A DNA stretch of 64,000 nucleotides from Bordetella parapertussis (GCA_945878355.1 CAMCTC010000009.1:24063-88062); one strand, 5' to 3'. Positions 36,050 to 44,735 are shown, numbered from the stretch's first letter. Notes: generated by a model not told the origin, from the sequence alone. Program-made: numbers and translations.

Positions 36050-37383
36050 TGACCTGGATCATTCTTCTGCTGTTGATCGTCGCGCTGATAGTGCTGCGGC
36101 AAAGCCTGGTGCTGGTGCTTGCAGTGGCCACCGCCTATGTTCACATGTTCATCGCCAAGAGCAAGATCGAATTTCTGATCCAGGACTTCTGGTTCACGGT
36201 CGATCGCGAGGTGCTGCTGTCGATACCGCTGTTCATGCTGGCCGGCAACATCATGTCGCGCGGCTCGATCGCCAACCGCTTGATCGGTTTCATGCAGGCT
36301 TTCACCGCGTCGATGCCGGGTGGGCTGGGCATTGCCTGCGTGCTGTCTTGCGCGGCTTTCGCGGCCATCAATGGCTCTTCGATCGTCACGATGTTGGCCA
36401 TCGGCTCGATCATGTACCCGGCGCTGATCTCGCAGGGCTACAGCAAGAGCTATGCACTCGGGTCGATCGCCTCGGCCGGTACGCTGGGCATCATCATTCC
36501 GCCTTCGATCCCGTTGATCCTCTACGGCATCATGACCGAGCGCGACATCTCCAAGTTGTTCGTCGCAGGCATCGGGCCGGGCTTGCTACTGATGCTGATG
36601 TTCATAATCTATGCGGTCGCGATGAACTGGAACACAGTGCGAACACCGTTCAAACTTGTGACCGCGATGAAGTCCTTCCTGAGCGGTGGCTTCGCACTGG
36701 CGTTGCCCTTCATCATGATCGGCGGTATCTACACCGGCAAGTTCAGCCCGACTGAATCAGCCGCCGTCTCGCTGGCCTACGCGCTGTTCATCGAGTTCTT
36801 CCTGCACCGCGATGAGGGTGCCAAAGCAGCACCTGCCGGTGCGGGATTGGCACAGAAGGTCTTGCACTATTTCGGCACCCGCCAGATGAAGCCCAAGGCA
36901 CTGATGGAAGTCATCTTGGAGACCACCAAGCTGCTCGCCACGCTGCTGCCGCTGCTGTGCATCGCTGGCAGCCTGAACACCATCCTGGATCACTCCGGCA
37001 TTCCCAAGCAGATGGTCGCCGCGCTGACCAGTACGATCCAAGACCGCTGGGTGCTGATGCTGGGCATCAACGTCTTGCTGCTGATTGTTGGCTGTCTGAT
37101 GGATGTGGGCTCGGCGATCCTGATCCTGGCACCGCTGCTGGAGCCGCTGGCGGTGGCCAAAGGTTTCGACCCGCTGCACTTCGGCATCATCATGATCGCC
37201 AACCTGGAGATCGGCTACCTGACGCCGCCGGTGGGCTTGAACCTGATCGTGGCGATGGCGGCCTTCAAAGAGTCTTTCAGCACCATTTGCAAAGCGGTGA
37301 TCCCCTTCATCGTGATCATGATGGTGTGGCTGGTGATCGTGGTGGTTTATCCACCTCTATCGCTATTCCTGATCGGCAAGTGA
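36049..37383 (+). CDS. dctM: TRAP transporter large permease subunit, DctM family
   Basis: The 444-residue DctM protein is the ion-coupled transport subunit with about 12 membrane helices. Typical segments are VDREVLLSIPLFMLAGNIMS, FAAINGSSIVTMLAIGSIM, the STGTLGIIIPPSIPLI-like block (here SAGTLGIIIPPSIPLILYG), and the C-terminal NLEIGYLTPPVGLNLIVAMA. ATG 36049 follows GAGGAG at 8 bp and overlaps the DctQ stop. A charged insert near residues 250-290 is slightly longer than in most DctM proteins. The receptor gene follows after 129 bp, completing the system. Substrate class is probably a carboxylate but is not determined by this subunit. Confidence 0.94.
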   Translation: MTWIILLLLIVALIVLRQSLVLVLAVATAYVHMFIAKSKIEFLIQDFWFTVDREVLLSIPLFMLAGNIMSRGSIANRLIGFMQAFTASMPGGLGIACVLSCAAFAAINGSSIVTMLAIGSIMYPALISQGYSKSYALGSIASAGTLGIIIPPSIPLILYGIMTERDISKLFVAGIGPGLLLMLMFIIYAVAMNWNTVRTPFKLVTAMKSFLSGGFALALPFIMIGGIYTGKFSPTESAAVSLAYALFIEFFLHRDEGAKAAPAGAGLAQKVLHYFGTRQMKPKALMEVILETTKLLATLLPLLCIAGSLNTILDHSGIPKQMVAALTSTIQDRWVLMLGINVLLLIVGCLMDVGSAILILAPLLEPLAVAKGFDPLHFGIIMIANLEIGYLTPPVGLNLIVAMAAFKESFSTICKAVIPFIVIMMVWLVIVVVYPPLSLFLIGK

Positions 37384-37512
37384 AGCTCAGGGCGTATCGA
37401 CCGAGTCACCACCTCATGAAACCTGATTTTTAGAAACGGCAGCATTGATCGAAGCCGTCAAGCGCTTGACCAGCGGCCCTCAAGGCCGTCCACCACACCT
37501 CAAAGGATAGAC

Positions 37513-38523
37513 ATGAAGATACTGAAAAAGTTATTGCTGGCCGCCAGCTTCTCGATGTTCGCGGCCGGGCTTTCAGCCCAGAGCAGTGGCGAGGTCTGGA
37601 AGATCGGCACCGCCGCACAGCCAGGCTCGGTGCTGCATGACATCGTGATGAAGTTCGTCAACGATTTCAATGCCAGCTCAGGGCCAGAGCTCAAACTCGA
37701 GTACCTGTTCATCGGCAACGAGCAGGAGTTGCACCAGCAAGTGGTTCGCGGCCGCATCCAGGCCGGGGCTTCGTCGTTTGCGGGCGGCTCAATCACCGTG
37801 CCAGAAGGCGCTGTGTTCAACACGCCATACCTCTGGAAGAACGACGAAGAGCGGGCCTGGGTCACCGACAATTACGGCCTACCGCTGACCAAGAAGCTCT
37901 ATGCCGAAAAAGGCATCGAACTGGTGCTGGTCGCTGACGTGGGCTGGAATGACATCATCTGCAAGACCGCCTGCCTGACGCCCGAGAGCGTCAAAGGTCA
38001 AAAAATGCGTGTGTCGCCGTCACCGGCCTCACGCGTCGTCTTCAAGCAACTCGGTGCCAATGGCGTGCAGATGCCTTTGACCGAGTTCTTTCCCGGCCTG
38101 ACCAGTGGCCTGGTCAGCGGCGGCGACCTGCCCTTCCTCTACTACGTGACAACACCAGCCGCACAGAGCGCACCGCACTATGTGATGACGCGTCATTACC
38201 ACCATCCCTCGACCTTCATCATCAACAAGGGGCTACTCGACGGGTTGAAGCCTGCGATGCGCGACAAGATGCTCAAAGCGCTGCCTGAAGCCAGCTGGGC
38301 GCGCAAGCAGGTTGCCGACACCGAAAAGCCCAAGATGAAAGAGTTTGTCGCGAAGGGTGGATTCGTCCACGAACTCACCGACGCGCAACGCGAGGCTTGG
38401 GCCAAGGTGATCCGGCCTGGCCAGGCTGAAATGGTGCAAGCCATAGGCGGCAAGGCACAAGCGGTGTTCGACGCGCTGGCCGAAGGCAAGAAGGTTTGGG
38501 CCGAGAAGCACGAAAAGAAGTGA
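37513..38523 (+). CDS. dctP: TRAP transporter solute receptor, DctP family
   Basis: This 336-residue periplasmic receptor has a signal peptide (MKILKKLLLAASFSMFAAGL, cleavage near SAQS). DctP-fold features follow: WKIGTAAQPGSVLHDIVMKF, the Arg of GQKMRVSPSPASRVVFKQLG that usually binds the ligand carboxylate, and QMPLTEFFPGLTSGLVSGG. Two cysteines in NDIICKTACLTPE could form a disulfide. The gene follows DctM, so this is the cognate receptor. A facing paralogue lies downstream, across a 26-bp perfect inverted repeat. Confidence 0.92.
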   Translation: MKILKKLLLAASFSMFAAGLSAQSSGEVWKIGTAAQPGSVLHDIVMKFVNDFNASSGPELKLEYLFIGNEQELHQQVVRGRIQAGASSFAGGSITVPEGAVFNTPYLWKNDEERAWVTDNYGLPLTKKLYAEKGIELVLVADVGWNDIICKTACLTPESVKGQKMRVSPSPASRVVFKQLGANGVQMPLTEFFPGLTSGLVSGGDLPFLYYVTTPAAQSAPHYVMTRHYHHPSTFIINKGLLDGLKPAMRDKMLKALPEASWARKQVADTEKPKMKEFVAKGGFVHELTDAQREAWAKVIRPGQAEMVQAIGGKAQAVFDALAEGKKVWAEKHEKK

Positions 38524-38530
38524 TGCCCTC

Positions 38531-38602
38531 AGCCCCGCACGGGGCTGGCGCAAAATGACAAAGGGCGGCATCCGAAGATGCCGCCCTTTGTCATTTTGCG
38601 CC
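38531..38602. terminator. Bidirectional terminator with 26-bp perfect inverted repeat
   Basis: A first small hairpin (AGCCCC/GGGGCT, 38531-38546) is followed by an exceptional perfect inverted repeat: 26-bp arms at 38547-38572 and 38577-38602 around a CGAA loop. Each arm carries an A- or T-rich outer segment (CAAAATGACAAAG / CTTTGTCATTTTG) and a GC-rich inner stem (GGCGGCATC / GATGCCGCC). It lies between the convergent receptor genes and can end transcription from both sides. Confidence 0.8.
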
Positions 38603-38700
38603 CATCAACTGAGCGACATCGTCGCGCAGCCTTGGTCAGTCGGTTCGATCTGTCGGCCCGCTGTGAAAAGCGCGCAGCCGATCGATATGACGCCAGTGAA

Positions 38701-39702
38701 TCACTTGCTGGCGCGGACCTTGAACTCCTGCTTGCCCTTTTGAATCGCAGCCCACAACTCAGGTGCGGCGCCGCCAGCATCCTTGACCATCTGTTCCTGG
38801 TTTGGAATCACCAGCTTGGAAAATTCCGCGCGCTGGGCAACCGTCAACTCATGGATGACACCGCCCTTGGCCTTGAACTCATCCATCTTCGGCTTGACGC
38901 TCGCATCGACATCGCGACGCATCCGTGGCGTGTCGGGCACCGAGGCCTGCACCATCGCTTTTTGCTCTGCGCTCAAGGTATCCCAGAGGCGCTTGTTGAT
39001 CACGAACGCTGACGGATGGTGCAAGTGTTGAGTGGTCACATAATGCGGCGCGCTCTGGGCTGCGGGTGTCGTCACGTAATACGGGAACGGCAGATCAGCG
39101 GACTCGACCAAACCACTCTGGAGCGCTGGGAAGAGCTCGGACAGCGGCATCTGCACGCCATTGACGCCCAATGAAGTCCAGAAAATCTTTGAGGAAGTGG
39201 CCGGGCCCACCCGAACCTTCATCCCCTTGAAGTCAGCCGGGGTCAGGCAGGCCTTCTTGCAGACCACATCGTTCCAGCCGACCTCGCTGACGCCCAGCAA
39301 GACGACGCCCTTGGCCTCATAGATCTTCTTGAGCACTGGCAGCGCATAGTTGTCGGTGACGAAATCGCGTTCGGCTGCGCTGACCCACAGGTAAGGCGTT
39401 GTCAACAGTCCCGCCTCGGGAATGGTTGGCGAGATGCCGGCCATCGAGATGCCGGCCACTTCGATACGTCCGCGCACGACCTGCTGGGCGATCTCCTGTT
39501 CGCTGCCGATGAACAAGCGGTCGGCAGTGATCGCGCCCTTAGATCCGCTGTTGATCTTTGACACGATCTCGTCGACGAATACGATCAACGGCGAACCCGG
39601 TTGCGCCGCCGAGGCGACCTTCCAGTTCTGCTGAGCCTGCGCAGGGTGCTGAGACAATGCGAACAGCGCGCTGGCGCCGAGGATAAGAGATGCAAGTTTC
39701 AT
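38701..39702 (-). CDS. Second TRAP solute receptor, DctP paralogue
   Basis: This 333-residue DctP-fold protein has a signal peptide (LASLILGASALFALSQHPAQA). It is clearly paralogous to the product at 37513-38523: both share VNGVQMPL near the ligand site, YYVTTPAAQSAPHYV, and the CKxACLTP cysteine pair. The ligand Arg lies in FKGMKVRVGPATSSKI. No membrane subunits accompany it, so it may feed the neighbouring DctQM or act as a sensor input. ATG 39702 follows AAGGAA at good spacing. It is convergent with the first receptor gene and divergent from the cupin-like gene. Confidence 0.91.
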   Translation of the reverse strand: MKLASLILGASALFALSQHPAQAQQNWKVASAAQPGSPLIVFVDEIVSKINSGSKGAITADRLFIGSEQEIAQQVVRGRIEVAGISMAGISPTIPEAGLLTTPYLWVSAAERDFVTDNYALPVLKKIYEAKGVVLLGVSEVGWNDVVCKKACLTPADFKGMKVRVGPATSSKIFWTSLGVNGVQMPLSELFPALQSGLVESADLPFPYYVTTPAAQSAPHYVTTQHLHHPSAFVINKRLWDTLSAEQKAMVQASVPDTPRMRRDVDASVKPKMDEFKAKGGVIHELTVAQRAEFSKLVIPNQEQMVKDAGGAAPELWAAIQKGKQEFKVRASK

Positions 39703-40088
39703 AAAGTTCCTTGTGCCTGCAAAAATCGGCAAGTTGGTGTGAGTGAGAACGACCGTCCTGATAGGCTTGGACAACATCCCAGGCGCAGCAGGTACAGGTC
39801 TGTGAAGCGAGCAGGCTGACCAGTGCATTCACTGTGATGGCCAGAGAATGGCTCACCTGACAATGAATCGCCTGCCGCCGCTAACGACGATACACGAATT
39901 TGAAACTCTTGAACGCCCCGAGGCCGGCCGAAGCCAAGCGATCTGGCTGGATTTTTAGGCCCGGCCTGCGCGGCTGAATCACAGACACAGACCAAGCCGG
40001 CCTGATGAATTCGCTGCACGCTGTAGGCATTGACAGGCTTGCCGGCGATACTGCAAACCCACACTCACCCAAGTCAAGGAGTCAGGAC
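39703..40088. other. 386-bp divergent regulatory gap
   Basis: This gap separates the second receptor gene from the cupin-like gene and must hold promoters in both directions. A TTGACA hexamer lies at 40030-40035, but no good -10 box stands 16-18 bp from it. No gene, RNA or long repeat is seen. Confidence 0.5.
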
Positions 40089-40826
40089 ATGATCGCATAC
40101 GGCAGACAATCGCTGGGCGCCACCAGGCGGCGCCCGCTGCAGATGATGAATGGCGTCTTCCACAAGAGTGAGTGGATGGACTCCGGTCAGGAGCCTGGTC
40201 TGGCCCCGACCGTCTTCCTGGCTGAGCAACCGCCTGACTGCGATCTGGAGCCGCACTTCCATAGACAAAATCAGTTTCAACTGTTCATGCACGGCAGTGG
40301 CTCGCTCGGACCAGACACTGTTCGCAGCGTGACGGTTCACTACGCCGGCGCCTACACCGGCTACGGACCCCTGAAGTCCGGCGCCGACGGCCTGAAGTAC
40401 TTCACCATCCGGTCTGCCTTCGACACAGGCATCATCCCCGCGACGCAGGCGCGCGAAAAAATGGTTCGTGGCCCGAAGCGACATGCGCAAGCCTTTGTCG
40501 GTGAGCCCTGGGGCGTTGACCGCTTGTCCGCACTGACTCAAATCGAGCAGGAAACCGTGTTGGTCGCCAAAGCAGGATTGGGCGCCGTGGTGATGCGCTT
40601 GCCGCCGCTGGCGGTGGCCACATCGCCGCCGCTGGAGGGCAGCCCAGGGCAGTTCATTTTTGTGCTGTCTGGCTCCGGCCACATCGGCACTGAGGAATTG
40701 CAAGCCTGGGAGTCGGCATTTGTTCCCGCTGCAGACGGCGCCGCAGCAATGCGCGCAGGCAGCGGCGGCGCGCAGATCATCGCGCTGCACATTCCCGACA
40801 CAGCACCGGAATACGTGCAGGTTTGA
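40089..40826 (+). CDS. Cupin-like protein of unknown function
   Basis: The 245-residue protein has no signal peptide. A segment DLEPHFHRQNQFQLFMHGSG carries the HxH plus Glu/Gln pattern of a cupin first motif. The second half (GQFIFVLSGSGHIG ... WESAFVPAADGAAAMRAGSG) looks like another cupin barrel, suggesting a bicupin. The metal ligands of the second barrel are not obvious. AAGGAG precedes the ATG at 40089. It is the first gene of a plus-strand run with a double cNMP-binding protein and a glutamine amidotransferase. An enzymatic or ligand-sensing role cannot be assigned. Confidence 0.7.
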   Translation: MIAYGRQSLGATRRRPLQMMNGVFHKSEWMDSGQEPGLAPTVFLAEQPPDCDLEPHFHRQNQFQLFMHGSGSLGPDTVRSVTVHYAGAYTGYGPLKSGADGLKYFTIRSAFDTGIIPATQAREKMVRGPKRHAQAFVGEPWGVDRLSALTQIEQETVLVAKAGLGAVVMRLPPLAVATSPPLEGSPGQFIFVLSGSGHIGTEELQAWESAFVPAADGAAAMRAGSGGAQIIALHIPDTAPEYVQV

Positions 40827-41146
40827 CGCCGTGCACGGCCCTGCGGCAACCAGGCTGCGTCGCCAGGCGCTGCCTGGCCCAAGCATCGACATGCGCTGAT
40901 ATCCAGCACTGGGACTTCAAACAAGCTATTTTCCGCATCACTCGCAGGGCCCGAAAACCGTTGCGCTTGTGGCGGTCTTGCCAATCCACTGAAGCGAATT
41001 ACACTCTTTACAGATTTCCGGGTATTTGCTTGACCGGTATCGCGGCTGCCGGTAATCCACCATCAAGGCTCCGGGTCCCCCTTGAAAATGGCCGTGGCCC
41101 GACAAGCCATCGCATCGCTTGCCAACCGTTGAACAGGAGTGGGCCC
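40827..41146 (+). other. 320-bp gap upstream of double cNMP-binding gene
   Basis: The gap has an open frame in the same phase as the downstream gene, but codon use and content do not look coding. The likely start is the GTG at 41147. A candidate promoter inside it is listed separately. Composition around 40990-41040 is AT-richer than nearby. Confidence 0.5.
41030..41058 (+). promoter_or_regulatory. Candidate sigma-70 promoter
   Basis: TTGACC (41030-41035) and TAATCC (41053-41058) are separated by exactly 17 bp and lie about 90 bp before the GTG start of the cNMP-binding gene. It is a reasonable match, but no start site is known. Confidence 0.45.
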
Positions 41147-42145
41147 GTGCCGCAAGATCCTGATGCCGACCGCGGTGCTGTGTCGACGCGACACCACTCC
41201 TCGCTGCTGGCGGCTCTGCGCCCGTCGATGGAAGCCTTCAACGTGCCGGCCGGCGAGCACATTTTTCACCAAAACGACGTCGCCGATGGCATGCATGCGA
41301 TCACCGCAGGCAGGGTCTCGATCAAAAGCCGTACCTTGGCTGACGGCTTGGTTGAGCTCGCGCAGATGGGGCCAGGCGACATCTTCGGTGAGCTGAGCCT
41401 GATCGACCACATGCGGCGATCGGCGATGGCCGTGGCGGTCGAGCCGACCTCAGGCTATTTCATGGCGCGTGAACAGTTCGAGCGGCTCTTGATCGTCGGC
41501 GATCCGGTGGCCTGCAGGCTTGCGACGCACATCCGGCTGCTGGCCTCGGCCCGCACAAGGGCAACCCTGGGCGGTCTGGCGCTGGACCCCTTGCCGCTGG
41601 CCGAGCGACGCGGCCACTCCAGCGCCGGTCAAGCGCGGATCAAGCCGACCCACTCAGCGCCTGAGATTGCCGACTTGTTGCAGGCCTTGCACCCGTTTCG
41701 CCATTTCAAACCAACGGAAATCGGCAAGATCTTGCAATCGGCATCGGTCTTCGGCCTGCAAGCGGGTTCGACCTTGACCGACCAGGGCGCGCCGGCCGAC
41801 GGCATCCACATCGTGCTGCGCGGCGCTGTCAGGATGAGCCTGCACCGACCTGAAGCGATGGAGCAACTGCTGATCCATGGTCCCGGCAAGATCATCGGCT
41901 GCACGGCAGCGATCGATGGCTTACCGCACCCGGTGCACCTGGACGTTCGCGAGGATGCCTGGCTTGTGCACATGGGCCAGACGCAGCTCAAGGCGCTGGA
42001 AAACGATCAAGGCGGCGCAGCGATCAAGTTGCTGGACCTGGTCAGCAAACAGATCACCCACGACTTGCGCAGCCTGTCGCGCCACCAGGGACGCCGGGAA
42101 AGCATGGTCGCGCTCAATCATCAAGCCGAGGTGGCCCATGTGTAG
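41147..42145 (+). CDS. Protein with two cyclic-nucleotide-binding domains, no HTH
   Basis: The 332-residue protein has two CRP-type cNMP-binding beta-barrels, at about residues 20-120 and 180-290. The first has MEAFNVPAGEHIFHQNDVAD, GDIFGELSLID and RRSAMAVAV, which resembles a phosphate-binding cassette with its Glu and Arg. The second (GLQAGSTLTDQGAPADGIHI ... IIGCTAAIDGLPHPVHL) lacks the GEL/R pattern and probably cannot bind nucleotide. No winged-helix DNA-binding domain follows. GTG 41147 is supported by AGGAG 8 bp upstream. The gene overlaps the amidotransferase gene by 8 bp. It may be a regulatory subunit of that enzyme; this is inference. Confidence 0.8.
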   Translation: MPQDPDADRGAVSTRHHSSLLAALRPSMEAFNVPAGEHIFHQNDVADGMHAITAGRVSIKSRTLADGLVELAQMGPGDIFGELSLIDHMRRSAMAVAVEPTSGYFMAREQFERLLIVGDPVACRLATHIRLLASARTRATLGGLALDPLPLAERRGHSSAGQARIKPTHSAPEIADLLQALHPFRHFKPTEIGKILQSASVFGLQAGSTLTDQGAPADGIHIVLRGAVRMSLHRPEAMEQLLIHGPGKIIGCTAAIDGLPHPVHLDVREDAWLVHMGQTQLKALENDQGGAAIKLLDLVSKQITHDLRSLSRHQGRRESMVALNHQAEVAHV

Positions 42146-43052
42146 GATGCTTGGCTACCTGGGCGGACCGGTCTTGCTCGATGACCTGCTCTATGCGCCC
42201 GACAGCTCCTTGTTGAAACAGACTGTCGATGCACAGATGCTCAGCATGCTCAATCTGGCGGGTTTCGGCTTCGCGGCCTGGAGCGATGACTGGCGCCAGT
42301 CCGATGCCCCGCTGTGCTACCGCAACACCCAGGTCGCGGTCTTTGACAAGAACCTGCAGGCACTGGCTCGCAAGATCAGCGCCAATGGCTTGATCGCCCA
42401 CCTTCGTGGCGTGCCCTACCGCGCTGACACCCAGGTCAATCTCGAGAACGTCCACCCGTTTCATTTTGAGGGCCTGCCCATCGTGCTGGCGCACAACGGT
42501 GACCTGGCCGATTTCCACGCGATCAAGTTCGACCTGGTCGAGCATGTCAAGCCGGAGTTCCTGCGCCAGATCCACGGCTCCTCCGACAGCGCCTGGCTGT
42601 ATGCGCTGCTGGTCTCCAGGCTGGAAAACCCTGCCGGCCCGCATGCTGCTGTCGACCTGGTCCACGCCGTCGACGAGACGCTGTCGATCATCCGACGGGC
42701 CCGAGAGCGCCGCGGCATCACCCGGTCATCGTCGGTGAACCTGATCATCGGCGATGGCAGAAACCTGGTCGCGACCCGGTTCACCTTTGATTTCGGACGC
42801 TTCGACCAACTGCCGTTCCAGGGCGGCATCGAATACCTCAGCCAGTGGTACACCTTTGGCCGCGACTACGGGCTGCACGACGGTGAATGGAAGATGATCG
42901 ACGGGCCTGCCGGTGCCAATGCGGTGATCGTGGCCTCGGAACCCTTGACACGCGACGTCGCGACCTGGGTCGAGGTGCCGGAATATTCGGCCCTGATGAT
43001 GACCAAGGACGACCAGGGCTGCCACGGCCAGGTCGTCGCGCTGGACGTCTAG
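42138..43052 (+). CDS. Class II glutamine amidotransferase (YafJ/EgtC-like)
   Basis: This 304-residue Ntn-type glutamine amidotransferase starts MCRMLGYLGG, so after removal of Met the catalytic nucleophile is Cys2. Other active-site blocks are GLIAHLRGVPYR, NVHPFHFEGLPIVLAHNGDL and GSSDSAWLYALL. No synthetase domain is attached, so ammonia would be passed to, or a gamma-glutamyl bond cleaved for, an unknown partner. It resembles YafJ and EgtC, but no ergothioneine genes are nearby. The 8-bp overlap with the double cNMP-binding gene indicates tight co-translation. The combination suggests control by a nucleotide signal. Confidence 0.87.
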   Translation: MCRMLGYLGGPVLLDDLLYAPDSSLLKQTVDAQMLSMLNLAGFGFAAWSDDWRQSDAPLCYRNTQVAVFDKNLQALARKISANGLIAHLRGVPYRADTQVNLENVHPFHFEGLPIVLAHNGDLADFHAIKFDLVEHVKPEFLRQIHGSSDSAWLYALLVSRLENPAGPHAAVDLVHAVDETLSIIRRARERRGITRSSSVNLIIGDGRNLVATRFTFDFGRFDQLPFQGGIEYLSQWYTFGRDYGLHDGEWKMIDGPAGANAVIVASEPLTRDVATWVEVPEYSALMMTKDDQGCHGQVVALDV

Positions 43053-43122
43053 TGGGTCCGACGCGGCAAATACACTGCGCACATCAACCGACGGCCGACC
43101 CCCCCCACAACGAAAGCAAAGT

Positions 43123-44421
43123 TTGCTAGCCAGACTCTCACGCCGACTCCCCTTCTACTACGGCTGGCTCATCGTCGCGGTGGTGTTCGTGACGATGGCG
43201 ATCGGCGTGAATGCACGCACCGCGTTCTCGCTGCTGTTTCCGCCAATCCTGACCGAATTCGGCTGGGAGCGCGGCGTCACCGCCGGCGCGTTCTCGTTCG
43301 GCTTCTTGCTGTCTGCCGCGTTGAGCCCCACGCTGGGCCGGTTGATGGACAGCCGTGGCCCGCGGGTCGTGATGGAGTTCGGCGTCGCAGCCACCGGGGC
43401 CGGGATGCTGCTCGCCACGCTGGCCAGCCAACCCTGGCATGTCTACGCGACGCTGGGCGTGCTGGTCGGCGCGGGCAGTGTGTGTCTGGGCTACACCGGT
43501 CAGGCGCTGTTCCTGCCGGCCTGGTTCGTTCGCCGGCGCGGGCTGGCGATGAGCATCGCATTCTCCGGGGTCGGCGTGGGATCGATCGTGCTGCTGCCAG
43601 CGATGCAGACCCTGATCGAGCACAGCGGCTGGCGCGCCGCCTGCTGGGTGCTGGGGGTCACCACGCTGGTGCTGCTCGTGCCGCTGAATCTGCTGCTGCG
43701 CCGACGGCCTGAAGACCTCGGCCTGCAGCCCGACGGCGATGCCGCGCCCGGCACTGCCGGCGCACCGGCGCGCCGCGTCAACATCGTCGATGCGGCCTGG
43801 GCCGCCACCGAATGGACGCTGGCCCGCGCACTGCGCACCGCGCGCTTCTGGTGGCTCGCGCTGGGCTATTTCGGCGGGTTGTTCTCCTGGTACGCGATCC
43901 AGGTCCACCAGACCAAGTACCTGATCGAGACCGGTTTCAGCACCACGCAGGCGGCCTGGGCGCTGGGTGCGGTCAGCCTGGCCGGCGTGCCGGGGCAGAT
44001 CGCACTAGGCCATCTGTCAGACCGTGTCGGCCGCGAAATCGTCTGGACAATCGGCTGCCTGGGCTTTGGGCTGACCGCGGTGGCGCTGCTGCTGCTAGAG
44101 GGGCGAGCTAGCCTGCCGCTGCTCTACGGGATGGTGTTGGTGCAGGGTGCGCTGGGCTACGGCTTGACCTCGGTGGTCGGCGCGATCCCGGCAGAGATTT
44201 TCGAGGGTAAGCACTACGGCAGCATCTTCGGCACGCTGATGCTCGCCGCGATCGCCGGCGGCGCCGCCGGTCCCTGGCTGGCTGGCGTGCTGTACGACCG
44301 CACTGGCAGCTATGCGCCGCTGTTCTGGATCGTGATCGGCTTGTGCATCGTGTCGGCATTGGCGATCTGGCGCGCCGCACCCAGCGGCGTGCGCGCCGTG
44401 GCCGGCCGGATGCGCGGCTGA
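43123..44421 (+). CDS. MFS transporter, OFA/MCT-like
   Basis: The 432-residue permease has 12 predicted membrane helices. It shows the MFS loop motif GRLMDSRGPRVVM between helices 2 and 3 and its counterpart GHLSDRVGREIVW between 8 and 9. FYYGWLIVAVVFVTMAIGVN at the start and PAWFVRRRGLAMSIAFSGVG are typical of the oxalate/formate antiporter and monocarboxylate-transporter branch. The start is TTG at 43123, because no ATG or GTG precedes the first helix. It follows the amidotransferase gene by 70 bp and may be in the same transcript. A small carboxylate is a likely substrate by family, not by direct evidence. Confidence 0.88.
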   Translation: MLARLSRRLPFYYGWLIVAVVFVTMAIGVNARTAFSLLFPPILTEFGWERGVTAGAFSFGFLLSAALSPTLGRLMDSRGPRVVMEFGVAATGAGMLLATLASQPWHVYATLGVLVGAGSVCLGYTGQALFLPAWFVRRRGLAMSIAFSGVGVGSIVLLPAMQTLIEHSGWRAACWVLGVTTLVLLVPLNLLLRRRPEDLGLQPDGDAAPGTAGAPARRVNIVDAAWAATEWTLARALRTARFWWLALGYFGGLFSWYAIQVHQTKYLIETGFSTTQAAWALGAVSLAGVPGQIALGHLSDRVGREIVWTIGCLGFGLTAVALLLLEGRASLPLLYGMVLVQGALGYGLTSVVGAIPAEIFEGKHYGSIFGTLMLAAIAGGAAGPWLAGVLYDRTGSYAPLFWIVIGLCIVSALAIWRAAPSGVRAVAGRMRG

Positions 44422-44456
44422 CCCAACCGCATCGTCAACCCACCCAAACCGCCACC

Positions 44457-44735
44457 ATGTTCAACTGGTTCAAGCCCAAGCCCAAGCCACCCACCAAGCC
44501 GCCCACCAAGCCGGCAGCCAAGTCGCCAAGCAGATCGCCTGAGCTCGCGAAGACGGCCACGTCAACCCAGCCTGCGCCGCCGTCGGGCGATGCCTTGATG
44601 GCGTCCGAAGTGGCCGCCGCGCGCGAGCTCTGCATCACCCGCGCAGCCAGCGCGACCGCCGTGATGCGGATGTGGCTGCGTGAAGAGAGCGACCTCCCGC
44701 CAGACCAGACCCGCGGCGGCGCCAAGCTGCACTAG
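44457..44735 (+). CDS. Small Lys/Pro-rich protein of unknown function
   Basis: The 92-residue protein begins MFNWFKPKPKPPTKPPTKPA, a repetitive Lys-Pro segment, followed by a Ser/Ala linker. It ends in a compact helical part, AARELCITRAASATAVMRMW, then LREESDLPP. The C-terminal helix faintly recalls flagellar FliG/FliF-type helices, but this is not enough to assign a role. It begins 35 bp after the MFS gene. Its TAG stop is exactly where the left copy of the 70-bp repeat begins. Confidence 0.6.
   Translation: MFNWFKPKPKPPTKPPTKPAAKSPSRSPELAKTATSTQPAPPSGDALMASEVAAARELCITRAASATAVMRMWLREESDLPPDQTRGGAKLH

Noticed and set aside
38529..38780. Two short mirror-image frames on opposite strands with nearly the same peptide (MTKGGI...CRPLSFCA)
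   Set aside because: They are the two strands of the 26-bp inverted repeat, not genes.
40823..41146. Possible 108-residue N-terminal extension of the double cNMP-binding protein
   Set aside because: The amino-acid content is Arg/Cys-rich and unconserved-looking, while a GTG with AGGAG at 8 bp stands at 41147.
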